Below are positions 24,128-33,114 of a stretch of 42,479 nt of DNA, one piece after another. The notes below the pieces were generated by a model. That model ran no database searches and was not told where the DNA came from. It saw only the letters and a list, made by a program, of their open reading frames with translations. The DNA is taken from NCBI GenBank assembly GCA_900314395.1, contig OMVB01000051.1:1-42479 (forward strand). Direction: 5' to 3'. The first letter of the stretch is position 1. Every line of letters begins with the position of its first letter. This stretch comes from an uncultured Prevotellaceae bacterium (GTDB lineage: Bacteria > Bacteroidota > Bacteroidia > Bacteroidales > UBA932). The position numbers and the translations under genes were made by a program.

Positions 24128-25585
24128 ATGAAAAAGATTTGGATATTGATTGCGATGGCCGTCATGGCCGTTACGTGGAGCTGCCAGAAGGACAGCCCGT
24201 CCAATGAGCATGAACCTGAGGCCCCGAAGGATATCACGTTGTCCCAGACGGCAATTGACGTTCCCCAGGCAGGAGGCGAGTGGACGATTACAGTAACCTC
24301 TCCCGGCCGCCCTTCGGTTTCCGGTCTTCCGGACTGGATCAGCTTCAGTAACAGCACTTTTAATCCCGAGACTTATAAAATTGTTTATACCGTAACGGTA
24401 TCGGCAAATGAGTCTTATACGGCAAGGACAGCCAGCGTTGTACTCAGTTCCGGTTCTTTGACAAAGACTTTGCCGGTGAGCCAGGCGGCAATGGTTAAAC
24501 CGTCGGTGCCGGACGTGGACAAGTCCAAGATTCCCACGGCGCCGCAGAATGCAAATGCCACCGATGCTGCCAAAAAGCTCTACACAGCCCTTCTGAACCA
24601 GTATGGCACAAAGACAATGTCCGGCGTCCAGTCCAGCATGTCGCATATCAACGACTTTGTAGACGCTGTCTACAAATCCACCGGTGCCCATCCAGCCCTT
24701 GCCGGCTACGACTTTATCTTCCTGCAATTCTCTCCCACCCCTGCAGGCTGGAGCTGGAAGCAGGATTATACGGACATATCGGCCCAGAAAGAGCATTGGA
24801 ATGCAGGCGGCGTAGTCAGCTATATGTGGCACTGGAATGTACCCGCCAGCGAGGATATCTTCCGTGGTGGCGGCACTGACGGCTACGGTTTCTATACACC
24901 CGGCGCCAACAACGGGCAGAGCGAGACAGACTTCGATATCCGCGAAGCCCTGAAGGAAGGCACCTGGCAGAATGAGTGCATCCTTGCCAACATCGACAAA
25001 ATTGCAATTACGCTCAAACTGCTTCAGAATGAGGGCATTCCCGTTGTATTCCGTCCCCTGCATGAGGCGGCCGGCAATTACACCCGTTACAACCCCAACG
25101 GCGGGGCCTGGTTCTGGTGGGGCCGCTACGGCGCTTCCTATTGCAAGCAGCTCTGGGCTCTTATCCAGGATCGTTTGCAGAAGCATCACGGCCTTAACAA
25201 CATTATCTGGGTGTGGACTGTTGACGTTGCCCCCGGATATGAATCCGCCGCTGCCGAGTGGTACCCCGGAGACGACAGGGTGGACATCGTCGGAGTCGAT
25301 ATTTATGAGAATAATACCGATGCAAAAAAGACTCAGTTCGACTTTGTCCAGACTGTCTGCGGCGGCAAGAAGATGATAACCATCTCTGAGTGCGGAAACA
25401 TCCCGTCCCCGGAGAAAAACCTGCTCGCAGGCTATCCTTGGTTGTGGTTCATGGTCTGGCCGGCAACAAATTCCGACGGCAGCGTCAACATCAGCGGCAG
25501 CAGCCTTAACACAGTGGATTACTGGAAGTCCCTGATGTCTAACGAGTACGTTTACACAAGAGAGAATATGCCAAAAATACAATAG
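24128..25585 (+). CDS. GH26 endo-beta-1,4-mannanase with N-terminal BACON-like domain, surface lipoprotein
   Basis: The 485-residue enzyme starts with lipobox TWSC (C19) and the tail QKDSPSNE, which fits a surface export signal. A BACON-like module (about 33-121; GLPDWISFSNS and the closing LPVSQAA) precedes a GH26 (beta/alpha)8 domain (about 140-485). The acid/base motif FRPLHEAAGNY has E313, WFWWGRYG follows, WYPGDDRVDIVGVDIYE is the family pattern, and TISECGNIP supplies nucleophile E421. GH26 enzymes cleave beta-1,4-mannosidic bonds with retention. Signal type and BACON module together suggest the first, extracellular attack on the polymer. Its gene is two bases from the next one (GH5), which shares the same N-terminal architecture. 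Specificity for mannan is strongly supported by GH130 and the epimerase in the operon. Confidence 0.92.
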   Translation: MKKIWILIAMAVMAVTWSCQKDSPSNEHEPEAPKDITLSQTAIDVPQAGGEWTITVTSPGRPSVSGLPDWISFSNSTFNPETYKIVYTVTVSANESYTARTASVVLSSGSLTKTLPVSQAAMVKPSVPDVDKSKIPTAPQNANATDAAKKLYTALLNQYGTKTMSGVQSSMSHINDFVDAVYKSTGAHPALAGYDFIFLQFSPTPAGWSWKQDYTDISAQKEHWNAGGVVSYMWHWNVPASEDIFRGGGTDGYGFYTPGANNGQSETDFDIREALKEGTWQNECILANIDKIAITLKLLQNEGIPVVFRPLHEAAGNYTRYNPNGGAWFWWGRYGASYCKQLWALIQDRLQKHHGLNNIIWVWTVDVAPGYESAAAEWYPGDDRVDIVGVDIYENNTDAKKTQFDFVQTVCGGKKMITISECGNIPSPEKNLLAGYPWLWFMVWPATNSDGSVNISGSSLNTVDYWKSLMSNEYVYTRENMPKIQ

Positions 25586-25587
25586 AT

Positions 25588-27186
25588 ATGAAAAAGTTTA
25601 TTATGTTCCTGGGTGCAGTAGTTATGGCTGCAGCGGTTCTTTCCTGCGGGAAGGACTCGCCTTCCGATCCTAAACCGGATATCGGCGGAGGAGTGGCTCC
25701 CACTTCTATTACAATTTCCCCCACTTCTATTTCTGCCGCACAGGCAGGGGAGTCGATCAATGTAACGTTTACTTCTCCGTCGAGACCGGTTATTTCCAGC
25801 CTCCCGGGTTGGATTACAGTCACTGATGGAACATTTAACAACTATAAAATAACTGTCAAGCTGAACATTGCGGCCAACGATACCTACGAAACCCGCACGG
25901 CCAACCTTACGGTTACGGCTACCGGAGCTACTTCCGTCACCTACACCGTAAGCCAGGCCGGAAAGACCGTTGTCCCCGACCCTGTTCTTCCGGACAACGC
26001 AGCTACACAGCTTTCAACAACCCTTGGCCTTGGCTGGAATATGGGCAACCACTTCGATGCCTATTACAATGGTGACTGGGCAGGAGACAAAGAGGGCTAT
26101 CCTGACGAGCTTGTTTGGCAGGGCGATAACGGTCATCTTGCCTCCCAGGCAACCTTCAACGGCGTTAAGGCGGCCGGCTTTACCAGCGTGCGTATCCCCG
26201 TCAGCTGGCTCAAGATGATTGGCGAGGCCCCTGATTACAAGATTGACGAGACCTGGATGAACCGCGTTTACGAGGTTGTAGGCTTTGCCCACAATGCCGG
26301 CCTGAATGTTATCATCAACACTCATCACGACGAGAACCACGGTGTAAACAACACCTACCAGTGGCTCGATATCAAGAATGCTGCCCTTAACAGCGACCTT
26401 AACAACACCATCAAGGCAAAGATTACCGCCGTTTGGACCCAAATCGCAAACAAATTCAAAGACTGCGGAGACTGGCTTATTATGGAGTCCTTCAACGAGC
26501 TCAATGACGGCGGTTGGGGCTGGAGCGATGCCTTCCGCGCCGATCCTACCAAGCAGTGCGGTATCCTTAACGAGTGGAATAAAGTCTTTGTCGATGCTGT
26601 CCGCGCTACCGGTGGCAACAACGCAACCCGTTGGCTGGGTATTCCTACCTACGCCGCCAACCCCACATTCGTGGATTATCTGACTCTTCCTGCCGATGCT
26701 GCCAACAAACTCATGGTTTCCGTTCATTTCTATGATCCCAGTTCTTACACCATCGGCGACGAGCAGTACAGCGATTGGGGCCATACCGGCGCCGCAGGCA
26801 AGAAGGCCGCAGAGGGAGAGGATCATGTGAAAGAGGTATTTAACAAGCTTTATACCAAGTACGTGGCTAACAATATCCCTGTTTATATCGGCGAGTTCGG
26901 CTGCTCCATGAGGAAACAATCCGACGCCCGTGCGTGGGCATTCTACCTCTACTATATGGAGTATGTGGTAAAGGCCGCCAAGGTATTTGGAATGCCTTGC
27001 TATCTCTGGGACAACGGTTCCGAGGGCGATGGTAAAGAGAAACACGGCTATATCCATCACGGAACCGGCGCCGTAATCGGCAATGCACAGGAGGTTGTTA
27101 ACGTAATGAAGAAGGCCCGTTTCACAACCGACGCCACCTACACCCTCCAGTCCATATACGATTCCGCCCCTACATTCTCTAAATAA
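25588..27186 (+). CDS. GH5 endo-glucanase or xyloglucanase (GH5_4-like) with N-terminal BACON-like domain, surface lipoprotein
   Basis: The 532-residue protein has lipobox VLSC (C20) and the tail GKDSPSDP, nearly the same as in the GH26 protein upstream. A BACON-like module (about 38-125; SSLPGWITVTDGTF) leads to a GH5 domain (about 137-525). The visible motifs are LGLGWNMGNHFDA (146-158), VRIPVSW (201-207), HHDENHG (246-252), ESFNELND with acid/base E304, VHFYDP (379-384) and YIGEFGC with nucleophile E436. The combination of an N-terminal GWNMGN, an Asn-Glu pair in FNELND and a C-terminal YLWDNG fits subfamily GH5_4, which includes endo-xyloglucanases, glucanases and glucomannan-active enzymes. 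It should act at the surface on a glucan-containing backbone. Subfamily is a judgement from motifs. Confidence 0.87.
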   Translation: MKKFIMFLGAVVMAAAVLSCGKDSPSDPKPDIGGGVAPTSITISPTSISAAQAGESINVTFTSPSRPVISSLPGWITVTDGTFNNYKITVKLNIAANDTYETRTANLTVTATGATSVTYTVSQAGKTVVPDPVLPDNAATQLSTTLGLGWNMGNHFDAYYNGDWAGDKEGYPDELVWQGDNGHLASQATFNGVKAAGFTSVRIPVSWLKMIGEAPDYKIDETWMNRVYEVVGFAHNAGLNVIINTHHDENHGVNNTYQWLDIKNAALNSDLNNTIKAKITAVWTQIANKFKDCGDWLIMESFNELNDGGWGWSDAFRADPTKQCGILNEWNKVFVDAVRATGGNNATRWLGIPTYAANPTFVDYLTLPADAANKLMVSVHFYDPSSYTIGDEQYSDWGHTGAAGKKAAEGEDHVKEVFNKLYTKYVANNIPVYIGEFGCSMRKQSDARAWAFYLYYMEYVVKAAKVFGMPCYLWDNGSEGDGKEKHGYIHHGTGAVIGNAQEVVNVMKKARFTTDATYTLQSIYDSAPTFSK

Positions 27187-27190
27187 ATAT

Positions 27191-28282
27191 ATGAAAAAGG
27201 CTTTAATATTTTTGGCAATGATTGCAGCGGCGTGTGCGCAAGGAGGAAAGGAAGCTCAGGTGACGCCGGGGGAGGAGCTGCTGGGAAGGCTGAACGGCTT
27301 TGTAGCAGAGGGCAAGATAGCCTACGGGCATCAGGACGACCTGGTGTACGGCCACAGCTGGCTGGTAACTGACTGGGAGAACGACGCCCTTGAGCGCTCA
27401 GACGTAAAGGATGTTACCGGGAAGTTCCCTATGCTCCTTGGCTTTGACCTTGGAGGAATAGAGCTCGGTGACAGCTACAACCTGGACGGCGTGCCGTTCG
27501 GGCTTATCCGCAAGGCCACACTCAAGCATATCGAAAGAGGTGGCATTGTTACTTTCTCTTGGCACCCGCGTAACATAGTGACCGGCAGCGACGCCTGGGA
27601 CGTATCCACCCCCGGCATCGTAACGGCGTGCCTTGAAGGCGGGCAGAAAGAAGAGGAATTCGGCCTCTGGCTGCAGCGTACGGCAGATTTTATAGAAAGC
27701 ATCGGAACGGAAGTGCCCGTAATCTTCCGTCCTTGGCATGAGAATCTGGGCAACTGGTTCTGGTGGGGAAAAGACCACTGCACGAACGAGGAATACATCG
27801 CCCTCTTTCGCAAGACAAAAGACTATTTTGATGCGCGCGGGCTCTCCAACGTGCTCTGGTGCTATTCCCCCAACGGCAATGCCGGAGCCGATGCTTACAT
27901 AAGCCGCTATCCGGGAGACGACTATGCCGATATCCTTGGAATAGACACTTACGAAGGACTTTGGGGCGGCCTGTCCATAGAGCAAGGGGCAGAGAACTTC
28001 CGTGCAGAGGTTAAGCAGAACCTTTCGTACGTCCAGGCTCTTGCAAAAGAGCACGGCAAGCTCCTTTGCTTTGCTGAGACCGGCCTGGAGGGCATTCCTG
28101 ACCCTACATGGTGGACGGAAACCCTGTATCCTTCAATCAAGGATTTCCCTATAGCATACGTGCTTACGTGGCGCAACGCCCATGACAAACCGGGCCACTT
28201 CTATGCAGCCTGGGACGGCTTTGAGAACGCCGCAGATTTTAAAACATTCAGTGAATTTGACAATATAGAATTTTTGAAATAA
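27191..28282 (+). CDS. GH26 beta-mannanase, compact, probably periplasmic exo-acting (mannobiose-releasing) type
   Basis: The 363-residue protein is a single GH26 domain behind a short lipoprotein signal (IAAAC, C15; tail AQGGKEAQ without an acidic pair). Catalytic motifs are intact: [16 protein letters not shown] with acid/base E184, [17 protein letters not shown], and CFAETGLEG with nucleophile E296. The segment [11 protein letters not shown] near the N-terminus and the absence of accessory modules recall the Bacteroides GH26 enzymes that release mannobiose from mannooligosaccharide ends in the periplasm (BoMan26A type). Together with the BACON-GH26 enzyme it would form an endo/exo pair, as known for the B. 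ovatus mannan locus. The exo mode is inferred. The gene follows GH5 by four bases and precedes GH130 by five. Confidence 0.9.
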   Translation: MKKALIFLAMIAAACAQGGKEAQVTPGEELLGRLNGFVAEGKIAYGHQDDLVYGHSWLVTDWENDALERSDVKDVTGKFPMLLGFDLGGIELGDSYNLDGVPFGLIRKATLKHIERGGIVTFSWHPRNIVTGSDAWDVSTPGIVTACLEGGQKEEEFGLWLQRTADFIESIGTEVPVIFRPWHENLGNWFWWGKDHCTNEEYIALFRKTKDYFDARGLSNVLWCYSPNGNAGADAYISRYPGDDYADILGIDTYEGLWGGLSIEQGAENFRAEVKQNLSYVQALAKEHGKLLCFAETGLEGIPDPTWWTETLYPSIKDFPIAYVLTWRNAHDKPGHFYAAWDGFENAADFKTFSEFDNIEFLK

Positions 28283-28287
28283 AACCT

Positions 28288-29445
28288 ATGACCTTTGAGC
28301 AGAGAAAGGCGTGGCTGGAAGAAAACCACCGCCGGTTGATAGAGAGAAAAAACATGCCCCTGGAGGGCAACGGTATCTACGAACGCTACGAGTATCCCAT
28401 CCTGACCGGGGAACACGCCCCGCTGGAGTGGAGGTATGACTTTGACAAAGAGCGCAACCCTTATCTTATGGAGCGCATCGGCGTGCATGCAGCCTTCAAT
28501 TCCGGAGCAATCAAATGGAACGGGAAATATCTTCTTGTAGTACGCGTAGAGGGCAATGACAGAAAGTCTTTCTTTGCAGTGGCGGAAAGCCCTAACGGCG
28601 TGGACAACTTCCGGTTCTGGCCCCGTCCTGTTACCATGCCGGAGTACGGAGAACCCGCTACCAACATCTACGACATGCGCCTTACCGCGCATGAGGACGG
28701 CTGGGTTTACGGAATCTTCTGCGTAGAGCGCAAGGACCACAGCGCAGAGGGCGACCTCTCTGCAGCTACCGCCGCAGCCGGTGTAGCCCGCACAAAGGAC
28801 TTCATTAACTGGGAGCGCCTGCCGGACATCCAGTCCCGCAGCCAGCAGCGCAACGTAGTGCTCCATCCGGAGTTCGTAAATGGCAAATACGCCCTCTATA
28901 CACGTCCGCAGGACGGCTTCATCGACGCCGGTAACGGCGGCGGCATCGGCTGGGCACTCGTAGACAGCATGGAACATGCAGTCATCGGCGAAGAAAAAAT
29001 CATCAACCTCAGGCATTATCATACCATAAAGGAGGTTAAGAACGGGGAGGGTCCGCATCCCATCAAGACAGCCAAAGGCTGGCTGCATCTGGCGCATGGC
29101 GTACGCGGCTGTGCAAGCGGTCTGCGCTACGTCCTTTACATGTATATGACCTCTCTGGAAGACCCCACGAAGGTGATTGCGCAGCCCGGAGGCTTCTTCA
29201 TGGTTCCCGAGGGCTGGGAGTATATTGGCGACGTAATGAATGTCCTTTTCTCTAACGGTTGGATTTGCGACCCGGACGGCAAGGTATTTATTTACTACGC
29301 TTCTTCCGATACCCGCATGCACGTAGCTACTTCTACCGTGGACCGTCTTGTGGATTACTGCCTGAATACACCGGAGGACGGCCTTTGTACGGGACTCTCC
29401 GTAGAGACTCTTAACAAATTCATAGACAGGAACTTAGGTAAGTAA
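28288..29445 (+). CDS. GH130 4-O-beta-D-mannosyl-D-glucose phosphorylase, cytoplasmic
   Basis: The 385-residue protein lacks a signal peptide and carries family GH130 motifs: [23 protein letters not shown] (start near residue 67), the general acid motif NIYDMRLT with D129, [14 protein letters not shown], and [20 protein letters not shown] with phosphate- and sugar-binding histidines. The pattern and length match subfamily GH130_1, mannosylglucose phosphorylase, in which the aspartate of the YDMRLT motif is the proton donor. It converts Man-beta-1,4-Glc plus phosphate to mannose 1-phosphate and glucose. The cellobiose 2-epimerase further down the operon supplies its substrate from mannobiose, completing the known mannan catabolic route. 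This is the strongest marker of beta-mannan as a target. Confidence 0.95.
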   Translation: MTFEQRKAWLEENHRRLIERKNMPLEGNGIYERYEYPILTGEHAPLEWRYDFDKERNPYLMERIGVHAAFNSGAIKWNGKYLLVVRVEGNDRKSFFAVAESPNGVDNFRFWPRPVTMPEYGEPATNIYDMRLTAHEDGWVYGIFCVERKDHSAEGDLSAATAAAGVARTKDFINWERLPDIQSRSQQRNVVLHPEFVNGKYALYTRPQDGFIDAGNGGGIGWALVDSMEHAVIGEEKIINLRHYHTIKEVKNGEGPHPIKTAKGWLHLAHGVRGCASGLRYVLYMYMTSLEDPTKVIAQPGGFFMVPEGWEYIGDVMNVLFSNGWICDPDGKVFIYYASSDTRMHVATSTVDRLVDYCLNTPEDGLCTGLSVETLNKFIDRNLGK

Positions 29446-29457
29446 TTGCAGACCGTC

Positions 29458-31008
29458 ATGTTTGGAAAGCTTAAATACCTGCTTCTGGCTTGCGTTTTTA
29501 CGGCCTGCGGAAGCAATCCTGTAGAAGAGGTTACCGGCGGCACCGTCGCAGTTTTGCAGAATCCTGTTCTGCCGGGCTTTCACCCGGACCCTTCAGTCGT
29601 GGCCGTTGGCGGGGATTATTATCTTGTAAACTCCACCTTCCATTATTTCCCAGGGGTGCCTGTATATCACAGCACGGACCTCCAGAACTGGGAGCAGCTT
29701 GGAAACGTGCTTGACCGCCCGTCGCAGCTTCCACTTAAGGACGCAACATCCTGGCTGGGCATTTACGCCCCCACAATCCGTTACAACGACGGTACCTTCT
29801 ACATGATTACCACCAACGTGGGTAACGGCGGCAATTTCATGGTGTCCGCCACAAACCCGGCCGGCCCCTGGAGCGAGCCCATGTGGCTGGAGCAGCAGGG
29901 AATCGACCCTTCCCTTTATTTTGAGGACGGCACCTGCTACATGGTTTCCAACCCCGATGGCGTCATTACCCTATGCGAGATTGACCCTGCAACCGGAGCC
30001 ACTCTCAGCCCTTCAAAAGCGCTTTGGACGGGTACCGGCGGCCGGTTCCCGGAAGGTCCGCACATCTACAAGAGGGGAGGGTGGTATTATCTCCTGATTT
30101 CCGAGGGCGGCACGGAACTGGCCCACAGGCTAACGATTGCCCGCAGCAAGAATATCTACGGCCCTTATGAGGCCAACCCTGCCAACCCCATCTTTACGCA
30201 CTGCTCATTTGCAGCGCAAGAGAGCAATATCCAGGGCACCGGCCACGGAGACTTCTTCCAGGCTGCCGATGGTTCCTGGTGGATAACTTTCCTGGCTTAC
30301 AGGCGCTATGGCGGTGATTTCCACCATCTTGGCCGCGAGACTTTCATAGCCCCGGTTTCCTGGAACGCCGATGGCTGGCCGGTAATAAATGATGGCAAGC
30401 CCGTAGCAGAAAGGATGGAAGTCCGTTTCCCTTCGCAGCCGGCACCTGTTGCCGATGCCAGCCGTTATTATGACTTCAAAGAGCCTCTTGGCCCGGAGTG
30501 GATACATATACAGGAGACTGTGCCGGAGAATTATTCCCTTGAAGGCGGTGTGCTCACCCTTCGCGGAACAGGCAAAGGCCTGGGCTGGGGCAGCGAAAGG
30601 CCTACGGCCCTTCTGCGCCGCCAGCAGGCAGCCGACTGCCTGTTCGGTACAGAGGTAAGCCTTGACGGAGCAGCAGAAGCGGGCTTGGCTGTTTACCAGA
30701 TTTTCAATGGTTACGCTACTTTCACCGTGCGTAAATCTGCCGCCGGCTGCCAGGCCATTGTGAAATACCAGATCCGCGGCCTGGACAAGACAGAAGCGGT
30801 GGTTCCCCTTTCCGTCCCCAAGGCAAAACTGGAAGTAAAAGCCTGGGGAGACCACTATGAGTTCCTCCTTAATGGCAAGGAAATAACCCGTCTTGAGACC
30901 TCCCTCCTTTCTACAGAGGTCGTGGGCGGCTTTACCGGCGTTACCATCGGCCCCATGGCAATAGAAGGAACGGCCAAATTCAGCTATTTTAACTATAAGG
31001 AGAATTAA
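29458..31008 (+). CDS. GH43 glycosidase (GH43_12-like), probable alpha-L-arabinofuranosidase or beta-xylosidase, lipoprotein
   Basis: The ATG at 29458 gives 516 residues with lipobox FTAC (C17); an in-frame TTG at 29446 immediately follows the previous stop and is unlikely. The N-terminal five-bladed propeller domain has the GH43 triad: base D44 in PGFHPDPS, D150 in GIDPSLYF and acid E199 in RFPEGPH. A C-terminal beta-sandwich (about 340-510) resembles the accessory domain of GH43 beta-xylosidases and arabinofuranosidases. The STFHYFPGVPVYHSTDL pattern recalls subfamily 12, which contains the arabinofuranosidases of the B. ovatus xyloglucan locus. The tail (GSNPVEE) does not look like a strong surface signal, so it is probably periplasmic. 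Substrate is inferred from the neighbours. Confidence 0.88.
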   Translation: MFGKLKYLLLACVFTACGSNPVEEVTGGTVAVLQNPVLPGFHPDPSVVAVGGDYYLVNSTFHYFPGVPVYHSTDLQNWEQLGNVLDRPSQLPLKDATSWLGIYAPTIRYNDGTFYMITTNVGNGGNFMVSATNPAGPWSEPMWLEQQGIDPSLYFEDGTCYMVSNPDGVITLCEIDPATGATLSPSKALWTGTGGRFPEGPHIYKRGGWYYLLISEGGTELAHRLTIARSKNIYGPYEANPANPIFTHCSFAAQESNIQGTGHGDFFQAADGSWWITFLAYRRYGGDFHHLGRETFIAPVSWNADGWPVINDGKPVAERMEVRFPSQPAPVADASRYYDFKEPLGPEWIHIQETVPENYSLEGGVLTLRGTGKGLGWGSERPTALLRRQQAADCLFGTEVSLDGAAEAGLAVYQIFNGYATFTVRKSAAGCQAIVKYQIRGLDKTEAVVPLSVPKAKLEVKAWGDHYEFLLNGKEITRLETSLLSTEVVGGFTGVTIGPMAIEGTAKFSYFNYKEN

Positions 31009-31010
31009 CC

Positions 31011-33113
31011 ATGAAACGCCTTGTCCTTACCCTGGTTGTAGCTGCGCTGGCACTGCCTTTGGCAGCCCAGACCGTGCCCTTTGACGACGGCTGGCGCTTT
31101 GCTTTTGGTAACGCCGCATCGCCGGAAAAGGACTTTGGCTGCGGAACGGAATACTTCAACTATTTTACAAAAGCGGCCTCTATTCACAATGAGGGGCCAT
31201 ATTCTCCAAAATTTGACGATTCTGCCTGGACTCCCGTCCAACTGCCCCATGACTGGGCGGTAGACCTTCCCTTCAGCGCCGATGCCAGCAGGAGCCACGG
31301 CTTCAAGACTGTCGGCTGGAAGTTCCCGGAAACCAGTGTGGGCTGGTATCGCAAGCACTTTACAGTGCCTGTCGATGCCAAAGGCAGCATGGTCTACGTC
31401 CGCTTCGACGGCATCTTCCGCGACTCCCAGGTTTGGGTGAACGGTTTCTGGCTGGGCGGCAACCGCAGCGGCTATACAGGTGCCAGCTATGAGATATCGG
31501 CATACCTTAACTTCGGGGCAGACAATGTTATAACTGTCCGTGCCGATGCTACCTATGAGGAAGGCTGGTTCTACGAAGGTGCGGGAATCTATCGGCACGC
31601 TTGGCTTACCATCGGAGAAGAAGAAAAGAAGTCTTGTAAGGACTTGCCAATCATCGAGTTAGACCCTGACCGGGGCATCATCGTTAACGGAGAGCGGGTG
31701 CAGCTTCGCGGAGTAAACCTGCATCAGGACCATGCCGGCGTAGGTGCCGCCATCCCCGATGCCCTCTATGCCTACAGGCTTAAAGAACTTAAAAAATACG
31801 GCGTAAACGCCATCAGGACTTCTCATAATCCGGCTTCTCCTGTGCTTCTGGACCTTTGCGACAGCCTTGGAATTTACGTGCTTGAAGAAACCCGTCTTAT
31901 GGGTGTAAACGATGCCCATTTGGAGCCCCTTGGCGCCATGATAGAAAGGGACAGGCACCATCCAAGCGTAATAATGTGGGGCATCGGCAATGAAGAGTGG
32001 GGTATCGAGTGGAGCGACAAAGGAGAAGAGATTGCCCGCAGGATGACTGCCTTCTGCCACTCTGTGGATGCATCGCGTCCCGTAGTTGTTGCAACCAGCA
32101 GCGGCCCGGAGATTGTCAAAGGCGCCGATGTGGCCGGATACAACTACATCCTGCAGAATCCGGTAGAAAAGCACCGTGCAGACTTCCCTGAGCGCGTTGC
32201 CATTGGCACGGAAGAGACCTCCGGCTGCGGGACAAGGAGTATTTATTATGCCGGTGAAGCCGGCCGAATGCCGGCTAAAAACCGCTCAAAGCAGGGCCCT
32301 GACAGCATGTACAACTGCATAGAAAGGGGGCTCAAGTTCTATGAAGAGCGCCCCTGGCTTGGAGGCTTCTTCTACTGGACCGGCTTTGACTACCGCGGGG
32401 AACCGGACCCTCTGGTATGGCCCGCTACTGGCTCCCAGTTCGGTATCCTGGATTACTGCGGTTTCCCCAAGGACGAGGCCTTCTATATCAAGTCCTGGTG
32501 GACTTCAGAGCCAGTTTTGCATATACTCCCTCATTGGAATCTTGAAGGCCATGAAGGAGAAAAAATATCCGTCTGGGTTTACAGCAACTGCGATGAGGTA
32601 GCACTTTATGTGAACGGCCGCAACCTTGGCCGGAAGAAGATGCCAAGATACGGCCATCTTGAGTGGGACGCGGTTTTCCAGCCCGGCAAAGTCAGGGCCG
32701 TTGGCTACAAAAACGGCCGCAAGATAATGGAAGAAACCGTTTATACGGCCGGTGCGCCTGCTTCACTTGAGGCAGAGGCCGACAGGAGTGTTATCAAGGC
32801 CGATTCCCAGGACCTTTCCGTCATAAACATAGCTGTCCTGGATGCCAAGGGGCACTTTGCGCCCACAGCGAGAATCCCTGTCACGGTACAGGTAGAAGGC
32901 CCGGTCAGGATACTTGGCGCCGGTAATGGCGACAGCGCCTTTAAAGGCCGTGAGAGGCCCGCGGATGCATCGGCAAAAAGCTTTACGATAGACAGCTTCG
33001 GCGGACGCGCACAGTTCCTTATCCAGAGCACCGGAGAGGTGGGGAAGGCAACTGTCACCTTCAGCGGCGAAGGCGTCAAGGAGGCTGTAGTTAAATTGAA
33101 TTTAAACAAGTAG
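31011..33113 (+). CDS. GH2 beta-galactosidase-like enzyme lacking the usual Ig-like domain
   Basis: The 700-residue protein has a signal peptide (residues 1-20, ending LAAQ). It contains the sugar-binding jelly roll (about 21-200; GWYRKHF, VRFDGIFRDSQVWVNG, YEGAGIYRHAWLT), the (beta/alpha)8 catalytic domain (about 218-520) with LRGVNLHQDH, IRTSHNP, GIGNEEW (acid/base E328) and IGTEETS (nucleophile E401), a DUF4982-like domain (about 525-605; VYSNCDEVALYVNGRNLG) and a C-terminal Ig-like domain (about 610-700). What is absent is the immunoglobulin-like domain of about 100 residues that normally links jelly roll and barrel. The sequence goes from WLTIGEEEKK (198-207) to LDPDRGIIVNGERV (217-230) in about 15 residues. 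Catalytic residues are intact. Both neighbours are within three bases. Its likely role is to remove beta-galactose from hemicellulose side chains; other GH2 activities are possible. Confidence 0.88.
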   Translation: MKRLVLTLVVAALALPLAAQTVPFDDGWRFAFGNAASPEKDFGCGTEYFNYFTKAASIHNEGPYSPKFDDSAWTPVQLPHDWAVDLPFSADASRSHGFKTVGWKFPETSVGWYRKHFTVPVDAKGSMVYVRFDGIFRDSQVWVNGFWLGGNRSGYTGASYEISAYLNFGADNVITVRADATYEEGWFYEGAGIYRHAWLTIGEEEKKSCKDLPIIELDPDRGIIVNGERVQLRGVNLHQDHAGVGAAIPDALYAYRLKELKKYGVNAIRTSHNPASPVLLDLCDSLGIYVLEETRLMGVNDAHLEPLGAMIERDRHHPSVIMWGIGNEEWGIEWSDKGEEIARRMTAFCHSVDASRPVVVATSSGPEIVKGADVAGYNYILQNPVEKHRADFPERVAIGTEETSGCGTRSIYYAGEAGRMPAKNRSKQGPDSMYNCIERGLKFYEERPWLGGFFYWTGFDYRGEPDPLVWPATGSQFGILDYCGFPKDEAFYIKSWWTSEPVLHILPHWNLEGHEGEKISVWVYSNCDEVALYVNGRNLGRKKMPRYGHLEWDAVFQPGKVRAVGYKNGRKIMEETVYTAGAPASLEAEADRSVIKADSQDLSVINIAVLDAKGHFAPTARIPVTVQVEGPVRILGAGNGDSAFKGRERPADASAKSFTIDSFGGRAQFLIQSTGEVGKATVTFSGEGVKEAVVKLNLNK

Positions 33114-33114
33114 C

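Noticed and set aside
24080..25582. 500-residue open frame on the minus strand opposite the GH26 gene
   Set aside because: It lies fully antisense to a gene with clear catalytic motifs, has no family resemblance or signal, and is rich in Cys, His and Arg as expected of shadow frames in this base composition.
28201..29322. 373-residue minus-strand open frame opposite GH130
   Set aside because: Antisense to a certain GH130 gene; composition is atypical and no motif is recognisable.
29446..29457. TTG start of the GH43 gene at 29446
   Set aside because: It directly abuts the GH130 stop and adds four residues before a good lipoprotein signal that starts at ATG 29458.
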